This document shows, piece by piece, positions 59,335 to 64,000 of a stretch of DNA of 64,000 bases. A program made the translations under genes and the position numbers. The notes under the pieces were generated by a model. The model saw only the letters and a program-made list of their open reading frames with translations. It was not told where the DNA came from and made no database searches. The stretch's first letter is position 1, and each line of letters opens with the position of its first letter. The DNA is from Dyella solisilvae (GTDB lineage Bacteria > Pseudomonadota > Gammaproteobacteria > Xanthomonadales > Rhodanobacteraceae), in NCBI RefSeq assembly GCF_003351225.1, contig NZ_QQSY01000003.1:214484-278483 (forward strand), read 5' to 3'.

Positions 59335-60549
59335 TCACCCTTCCCGCCCCGGCAAAGTCCCCGCATAGTTCGCTCGCGGCCTGATCAGGCCACCCACATC
59401 CTGTTGTTCCAATGCATGCGCCAGCCATCCCGCCATGCGGCCAGCGGCAAACAGCGACAGGGCCGCATCGGCGCCGAGGTCGTAGAGCCATGCGATCGTG
59501 GCCAGCGCAAAGTCGAGGCTGGGCTCGCGCCCGCTGCAGTCCTTCACCGCATCCACCAGGTGGCGGATACGCGTCAGCCCCGCTGGGCGCGGACGGATCT
59601 CGTCGATCATCGTCAGTAGCAATGCAGCACGCGGATCGCCTTCGGGGTAGAGCGGGTGTCCGAAGGCCGGCAACTCGTCGCCCCGGCGCAGACGCTCGCG
59701 CACGTGATCGACCGGGCGACGTTCGCGCAGCGCTTCCTGGATGAAGGCGTGCGCGCGCGCCGCGGCGCCGCCGTGCTGCGGCCCCGATAGCGCGGCCAGA
59801 CCCGCGCCCACGGCCGCGTGCAGGCTGGCGCCGGTGGAGGCCGCCACACGCGTGGCGAAGGCCGAGGCGTTGAGTTCGTGATCGGCGCACAGCACCAGCG
59901 TGCTGCGCACCAGTGCTGCAAAGGCCTCGTCGCCGCGCTTCCAGCTGTCCGCAATCAGCCGGTGAATCGGGCGTCGGTCCGGGCGGGTGGCGCAGAGCAG
60001 GGCGGCGGTCTGCCGGAGCAGCTGCGCGGCATATTCGCGGCGTTGCGCAGTGTCGGTGCTGTGGGTGTAGGGCGTGTACAACGACAGCAGCGGCAAGGCC
60101 GCAGCGGTGCGCTCCAGCGGCGGCAGACTACGCTGTCGCAACAGCTGTCCGACAGGCTCTGGCCAGTTCCCCGGGGGCGCCGCTGCGAATGGATCGCCCT
60201 GGCCATCCCACAGCAGCGTGGCCACGTCCTCGAGGCTGGCGCCCGAGCGCGCCAGGGTGAGCGCCGATTCGCCGCGGTAGTAGTGTCCGCCGGGCCGGAT
60301 CAGCGAGATCCGCGTCTCCAGCACCGGCAAGCCCCAAGTCAGGCTTTGCGCCGCGCCATGTGCGGCGCCGCGTCCCGCGCGCCTGCGCTCGATCAATCTC
60401 TCGATGTCGCCGGCGAGATACTCGCGGCTGCGTCCGTCCGGGCCGGGCCGCGAATCAATCTTGCCGCGACTGACGTAGGCATAGAGCGTGGCTGGACTCA
60501 CCCCCAGGAGGGTGGCGGCTTCTCGGGCATTGAGGTAATGGGCGCGCAT
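59335..60549 (-). CDS. helix-turn-helix/citrate-synthase fusion protein
   Basis: 404 residues. Residues 1-58 are an excisionase/MerR-type winged helix-turn-helix (YLNAREAATLLGVSPATLY, YVSRGKIDSR, then GRSREYLAGDIERLI). From about 72 to the end is a citrate-synthase domain with the catalytic His in DHELNASAF, His in AFGHPLY and Asp in SLDFALATI. The usual Arg of the EQR motif near the end is replaced (LEQQ). Probably a transcription factor sensing acyl-CoA or (methyl)citrate through the enzyme fold, or a bifunctional protein; unproven. Divergent from prpB with an operator-like cluster between. Confidence 0.9.
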   Translation of the reverse strand: MRAHYLNAREAATLLGVSPATLYAYVSRGKIDSRPGPDGRSREYLAGDIERLIERRRAGRGAAHGAAQSLTWGLPVLETRISLIRPGGHYYRGESALTLARSGASLEDVATLLWDGQGDPFAAAPPGNWPEPVGQLLRQRSLPPLERTAAALPLLSLYTPYTHSTDTAQRREYAAQLLRQTAALLCATRPDRRPIHRLIADSWKRGDEAFAALVRSTLVLCADHELNASAFATRVAASTGASLHAAVGAGLAALSGPQHGGAAARAHAFIQEALRERRPVDHVRERLRRGDELPAFGHPLYPEGDPRAALLLTMIDEIRPRPAGLTRIRHLVDAVKDCSGREPSLDFALATIAWLYDLGADAALSLFAAGRMAGWLAHALEQQDVGGLIRPRANYAGTLPGREG

Positions 60550-60556
60550 GGCGATA

Positions 60557-60587
60557 TATTGATCTTATCGATCAAGATTGATCAATA
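60557..60587. promoter_or_regulatory. TTGATC/GATCAA operator cluster
   Basis: TTGATC (60559-60564), GATCAA (60570-60575) and TTGATCAA (60578-60585); the outer arms TATTGATC and GATCAATA are inverted around 60572. It lies 8 bases before the fusion gene ATG and about 105 bases before prpB, where a repressor or activator of both would bind. Confidence 0.7.
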
Positions 60588-60690
60588 CATCATCCGGTGA
60601 CAGAGTGGACTCTGCGGCCGTGGCGCGTAGTGCGCCGCGACATGGCCTTGCCATGGCATCGCCTAGAATGTGAGGTTTCGGAGAACCACC

Positions 60691-61578
60691 ATGTCCCATC
60701 CTGAATCTGCCGGCGCGCGGTTCCGCGCTGCCGTTGCCGCCGAAAGCCCCCTCCAGGTCATGGGCGCCATCACTGCCTACGCCGGCCTGATGGCCAAGCG
60801 CGTAGGCTACAAGGCGCTGTACCTCTCCGGCGGCGGCGTCGCAGCCAACTCCCTGGGCATGCCGGACCTCGGCATCTCGACCATGGAAGACGTGCTCACT
60901 GACGCCCGTCGCATCGTCGACGCCACCCAGATGCCCCTGCTGGTGGACATCGACACCGGCTGGGGTGGCGCCTTCAACATCGGTCGCACCATCCGCTCGT
61001 TCATCAACGTGGGCGTGGCGGCGGTGCATATCGAGGACCAGGTCGGCCAGAAGCGCTGCGGCCATCGTCCGGGCAAGGAAGTGGTGCCGAAGGAAGAAAT
61101 GGTCGACCGCGTGAAGGCGGCCGTCGACGCCCGTACCGATGCCGGCTTCGTGATCATGGCGCGCACCGATGCCGCCGCCGTGGAAGGCATCGATGCCGCC
61201 ATTGATCGTGCCTGCGCCTATGTCGAGGCCGGCGCCGACATGATCTTCCCCGAAGCCATGAAGACGCTGGACGACTACCGTCGCTTCCGCGCCGCGGTGA
61301 AGGTGCCGATCCTGGCCAACCTCACCGAGTTCGGCTCGACCCCGTTCTTCACCACCGACGATCTGCGCAGCGCCAATGTCGACATTGCGCTGTATTGCTG
61401 CGGCGCCTACCGCGCCATGAACAAGGCCGCGCTCAACTTCTACGAGACGGTGCGTCGCGAAGGCACGCAGAAGAACATCATTGACACGTTGCAGACGCGC
61501 GCGGAGCTGTACGACTTCCTCGGTTACCACGCTTACGAGGACAAGCTCGACGCCCTGTTCGCAGGCAAGAAGGCCTGA
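60691..61578 (+). CDS. prpB: 2-methylisocitrate lyase
   Basis: 295 residues from ATG 60691, with GGAG 8 bases upstream. Isocitrate-lyase superfamily barrel; catalytic KRCGH loop ([11 protein letters not shown]), Mg-binding [12 protein letters not shown] and HIEDQVGQK. Cleaves 2-methylisocitrate to pyruvate and succinate in the methylcitrate cycle. Length about 295 fits PrpB. prpC follows about 80 bases later on the same strand, likely co-transcribed. Confidence 0.96.
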   Translation: MSHPESAGARFRAAVAAESPLQVMGAITAYAGLMAKRVGYKALYLSGGGVAANSLGMPDLGISTMEDVLTDARRIVDATQMPLLVDIDTGWGGAFNIGRTIRSFINVGVAAVHIEDQVGQKRCGHRPGKEVVPKEEMVDRVKAAVDARTDAGFVIMARTDAAAVEGIDAAIDRACAYVEAGADMIFPEAMKTLDDYRRFRAAVKVPILANLTEFGSTPFFTTDDLRSANVDIALYCCGAYRAMNKAALNFYETVRREGTQKNIIDTLQTRAELYDFLGYHAYEDKLDALFAGKKA

Positions 61579-61656
61579 GCGGCCCGACCCATTCACCGGG
61601 CCGCGATCCGCTGGTCGCGGCCGGCCAGAGACGCATGCATTGAGGAGATGTATCCG

Positions 61657-62802
61657 ATGAGCGAGCAAACCCTTCCCAAGCCCAAGAAATCCGTCGCGCT
61701 GTCAGGCGTGGCTGCCGGCAACACCGCGCTGTGCACGGTGGGCCGCAGCGGCAACGACCTGCACTATCGCGGCTACGACATCCATGACCTGGCGGCCAAG
61801 GGCAGCTTCGAGGAAGTGGCCCATCTGTTGGTGCACGGCGTCCTGCCCAACTGGGCCGAGCTGAACGCCTATCGCATCAAGCTCAAGCGCCTGCGTGGCC
61901 TGCCGGCGCCGGTGAAGAGTGCGCTGGAACTGCTGCCTGCCGCGACGCATCCGATGGACGTGATGCGCACCGGTTGCTCGGTGCTCGGTACGGTGCTGCC
62001 GGAGAAAGAGGATCACAACCTCACCGGCGCGCGCGACATCGCCGACCGCCTGATGGCCTGCTTCGGTTCGATCCTGCTGTACTGGTACCACTTCAGCCAC
62101 AACGGCAAGCGCATCGAGACGGAGACCGACGACGACTCCATCGCGGGCCACTTCCTGCACCTGCTGCACGGCAAGAAGCCGAGCGAGCTGCACGCGCACT
62201 CGCTGGACAAGTCGCTGGTGCTGTATGCGGAGCACGAGTTCAATGCGTCGACCTTCACCGCCCGCGTGATCGCCGGCACCGGTTCGGACATGTACTCGGC
62301 CATCACCGGCGCCATCGGCGCGCTGCGTGGTCCCAAGCATGGCGGCGCCAACGAAGTGGCGATGGAGATCATCGCGCGCTATCGCAACGCGGCTGAGGCG
62401 GAAGCGGACATCCGCGCCCGTGTCGAGCGCAAGGAGATCATCATCGGTTTCGGCCACCCGGTGTACACCGTGTCCGACCCGCGCAACGAGATCATCAAGG
62501 AAGTCTCGCGCAAGCTTTGCACCGAGGGCGGCAACCCGACCCTGTTCGACGTCTCGGAGAAGATCGAGAAGTTGATGTGGGAACAGAAGAAGATGTTCCC
62601 GAACCTGGATTGGTTCTCGGCCAGCGCCTACCACATGATGGGCGTGCCGACGGCCATGTTCACCCCGCTGTTCGTGATCGCCCGCACCTCCGGCTGGAGC
62701 GCGCACGTGATCGAGCAGCGCCAGGACGGCAAGATCATCCGCCCGAGCGCCAACTACACCGGTCCCGAGGACCAGGTCTACGTGCCGATCGAAAAGCGCT
62801 GA
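61657..62802 (+). CDS. prpC: 2-methylcitrate synthase
   Basis: 381 residues from ATG 61657, placed 9 bases after GAGGAG; an ATG at 61648 is too close to it. Citrate-synthase fold with His in EHEFNASTF, His in GFGHPVY and Asp in [12 protein letters not shown], the [11 protein letters not shown]rg, and the short 380-residue dimer-type length of PrpC. Condenses propionyl-CoA with oxaloacetate. A strong terminator follows directly, so no acnD, prpD or prpF is in the same transcript. Confidence 0.95.
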   Translation: MSEQTLPKPKKSVALSGVAAGNTALCTVGRSGNDLHYRGYDIHDLAAKGSFEEVAHLLVHGVLPNWAELNAYRIKLKRLRGLPAPVKSALELLPAATHPMDVMRTGCSVLGTVLPEKEDHNLTGARDIADRLMACFGSILLYWYHFSHNGKRIETETDDDSIAGHFLHLLHGKKPSELHAHSLDKSLVLYAEHEFNASTFTARVIAGTGSDMYSAITGAIGALRGPKHGGANEVAMEIIARYRNAAEAEADIRARVERKEIIIGFGHPVYTVSDPRNEIIKEVSRKLCTEGGNPTLFDVSEKIEKLMWEQKKMFPNLDWFSASAYHMMGVPTAMFTPLFVIARTSGWSAHVIEQRQDGKIIRPSANYTGPEDQVYVPIEKR

Positions 62803-62822
62803 AGACACCGCGTTGTCACAAA

Positions 62823-62855
62823 AAAGGAGGGAGCCGCTGGCTCCCTCCTTTTTTT
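62823..62855 (+). terminator. Rho-independent terminator after prpC
   Basis: AAAGGAGGGAGCC, loop GCT, GGCTCCCTCCTTT, then a T tract. A-rich left side makes it bidirectional. Confidence 0.95.
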
Positions 62856-62914
62856 CTTAACTTTCGTTCTGGTTCAGGACCCTGTACGACATTGCTATCG
62901 TTTTGTGTGCATGG

Positions 62915-62934
62915 GTGTATCAGGCTTGATACAC
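62915..62934. promoter_or_regulatory. perfect 8+4+8 palindrome, possible activator site
   Basis: GTGTATCA-GGCT-TGATACAC, 250 bases upstream of the sigma-54 box at 63165. Operator geometry; could be the enhancer site for a sigma-54 activator. The surrounding gap (62856-63249) holds no gene; a weaker stem is at 62990-63013. Confidence 0.5.
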
Positions 62935-63164
62935 GTGTTTCACGTTGAGCTTGCCGTTTTGATTAGCGCGGCAACGCATTGAATGCGGGGCTCATCTCTG
63001 TGCGGTGATGAGCTCGCGTGGCCGCGATTGCCATCGGCCCATGTAACAGCAGTGAATCACTTTTCGCCGCGCAAGCCTGACCGAAGCCAGATTCGCCCAT
63101 CAAGAGTTGGCTCAAGCGGCTGATTTAAAGGCTGTCGCAAGGTCGTCTGCGCCAGTGCGATGCA

Positions 63165-63180
63165 TGGCACGCAAGTTGCC
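63165..63180 (+). promoter_or_regulatory. putative sigma-54 (RpoN) promoter
   Basis: TGGCACG-CAAG-TTGCC: GG at -24 and GC at -12 with the correct spacing, matching the consensus TGGCAC-N5-TTGC. Predicted start about 63191, giving a leader of about 60 bases to the ATG at 63250. Confidence 0.7.
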
Positions 63181-63249
63181 AAAACCCGATGCTGGACCAG
63201 CAGTACCAGCGTCACAGGGGGTCATCGCATCGCTCCAGGAGTAATGACT

Positions 63250-64000
63250 ATGCGTAAGACTCTTATTGCAACCGCGATCATGCTCGCGATGGGGTTGGCG
63301 CTTCCCGCCATGGCGGGAACCACCACTACCAATACCACTGGTGATACCAGTGCCATCGTAAACACCAGCGCCAACACCGAGACATACACCAACACTGATT
63401 CGTTCAACACCAATATTGCCGAGTCCAACAGCACGTTGAACGGCTACGTGAGCAACGTGGGTGTATCGAATATCGGCAACTATGTGACGAACAATGGCAA
63501 CGCCAATGGCGGCCGCGGCGGGCACGGCGGCGACGGCAACGGCGGTAATGGCCATGGCGGCACGGCAGCCTCGGGTAGCAATGGCGGCGACGGCAACTCG
63601 AGCAGTGGCGACGGTGGTTCGGCCGATTCCTCCAGCGGCAACGGGCTTGCCGGAACCCGGTCCTCCGGCGCAAGCGCGCACTCGCATTCGGGTAGTGCGA
63701 CCGAGGGCGGCTACAACGTAGGCAATGGCGCAGCGACCTCTGGCAACAGCAGCTCGACGGGCGGCGCAAGCTCGTCCGGTGCGGCCACCGCCTCCTCCGG
63801 TGCTTCGACCGGTACGGGCGGCGCGTCAGGCGCTGGCGGTGCGGCAACCGGTGGCGCCGGTGGCGCTGGCGGCAGTGGCGGCGCGGGTACTGGCGGCGCA
63901 GGCGCCGGCGGTGCGGGCGCGGCGGGCGGCGCCGGCGGCACGGCCTATGCCGATGGCGGCTCCTTCGACATGTCCAACCAGATGAACGGTTCAGCCGCTG
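63250..64000 (+). CDS. secreted Gly/Ala/Ser/Asn-rich low-complexity protein, cut by window end
   Basis: Open frame from ATG 63250 (AGGAG 8 bases upstream) to the window edge, 250 codons so far. Signal peptide MRKTLIATAIMLAMGLALPAMA. Residues 24-85 are Thr/Asn/Ser-rich (TTTNTTGDTS, NISS-like units). From about 86 the sequence is long Gly-Gly repeats (GGRGGHGGDGNGGNG, then GAGGAGTGGAGAGG type) with Ser patches and no Cys. It resembles PE_PGRS- or silk-like surface or matrix proteins in composition only, without homology. Position behind a sigma-54 box suggests regulated export. C-terminus unknown. Confidence 0.75.
   Translation, partial: MRKTLIATAIMLAMGLALPAMAGTTTTNTTGDTSAIVNTSANTETYTNTDSFNTNIAESNSTLNGYVSNVGVSNIGNYVTNNGNANGGRGGHGGDGNGGNGHGGTAASGSNGGDGNSSSGDGGSADSSSGNGLAGTRSSGASAHSHSGSATEGGYNVGNGAATSGNSSSTGGASSSGAATASSGASTGTGGASGAGGAATGGAGGAGGSGGAGTGGAGAGGAGAAGGAGGTAYADGGSFDMSNQMNGSAA

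Noticed and set aside
61702..62808. 368-codon minus-strand frame opposite prpC
   Set aside because: Shadow; prpC carries all catalytic motifs and its own ribosome site.

Overview
The window is high-GC, densely coded DNA with no rRNA, tRNA, phage, insertion sequence or CRISPR array that I can see. The gene content suggests a gammaproteobacterium of the order Xanthomonadales, most likely the Rhodanobacteraceae (Dyella, Luteibacter or Rhodanobacter type). This is inference from BipA, malate dehydrogenase, the DUF1800/DUF1501 pair, a quinol-type NO reductase, an ESPR-type trimeric autotransporter, a sedolisin-like protease and PrpB/PrpC. No marker gene fixes the genus.

The left third (1-20 kb) is mostly regulatory and accessory. 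It opens with the end of a GH30 glycosidase. A minus-strand block follows: a 124-residue helical protein, a LuxR-type response regulator, a membrane-bound PP2C phosphatase fused to an anti-sigma-type kinase, and a STAS anti-anti-sigma protein. This looks like a partner-switching stress module. Two further paralogs of the 124-residue protein lie at 10 kb and 16 kb. All three share a 15-base element about 50 bases upstream of the start. Between them sit a beta-carbonic anhydrase, a LolA-like exported protein, a HIT protein, a TSUP permease, a DUF1428 protein and a MASE1-PAS-PAS-GGDEF diguanylate cyclase. A histidine kinase/OmpR regulator pair follows. Intergenic DNA from 6 to 13.4 kb is seeded with degenerate 24-base GTCCGC...CGGAC repeats, all in one orientation.

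The middle (20-46 kb) carries a secreted sedolisin (S53) protease next to a 1340-residue trimeric autotransporter adhesin with 165-bp tandem repeats. It then has an arsRC-aquaporin arsenic operon with an apparently leaderless promoter, and a periplasmic aspartic protease with a PDZ domain. Several small exported or lipoproteins follow, then a YegD-type Hsp70, a PLP decarboxylase, quinol NO reductase (norB), three small unknown genes, an aldo/keto reductase, a PadR/HAAS membrane pair, and the DUF1800-DUF1501 pair.

The right third (46-64 kb) is mainly housekeeping and carbon metabolism: a methyltransferase, an OprB-like porin, typA/bipA, a hydroxybutyrate-oligomer hydrolase, cyclophilin, YidB, GlsB, an aspartate-type aminotransferase, mdh and the propionate genes prpE, prpB and prpC. 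Facing prpB is a gene fusing a DNA-binding helix-turn-helix to a citrate-synthase domain. The divergent gap holds a strong TTGATC/GATCAA operator-like cluster, so this fusion is a good candidate for the local propionate regulator. The window ends inside a signal-peptide-bearing Gly/Ala/Ser-rich protein preceded by a near-consensus sigma-54 promoter and a perfect 8+4+8 palindrome. That is the most unusual unit here.

Strong hairpins separate many transcription units. Most long ORFs antisense to real genes are codon-bias shadows and are left out.
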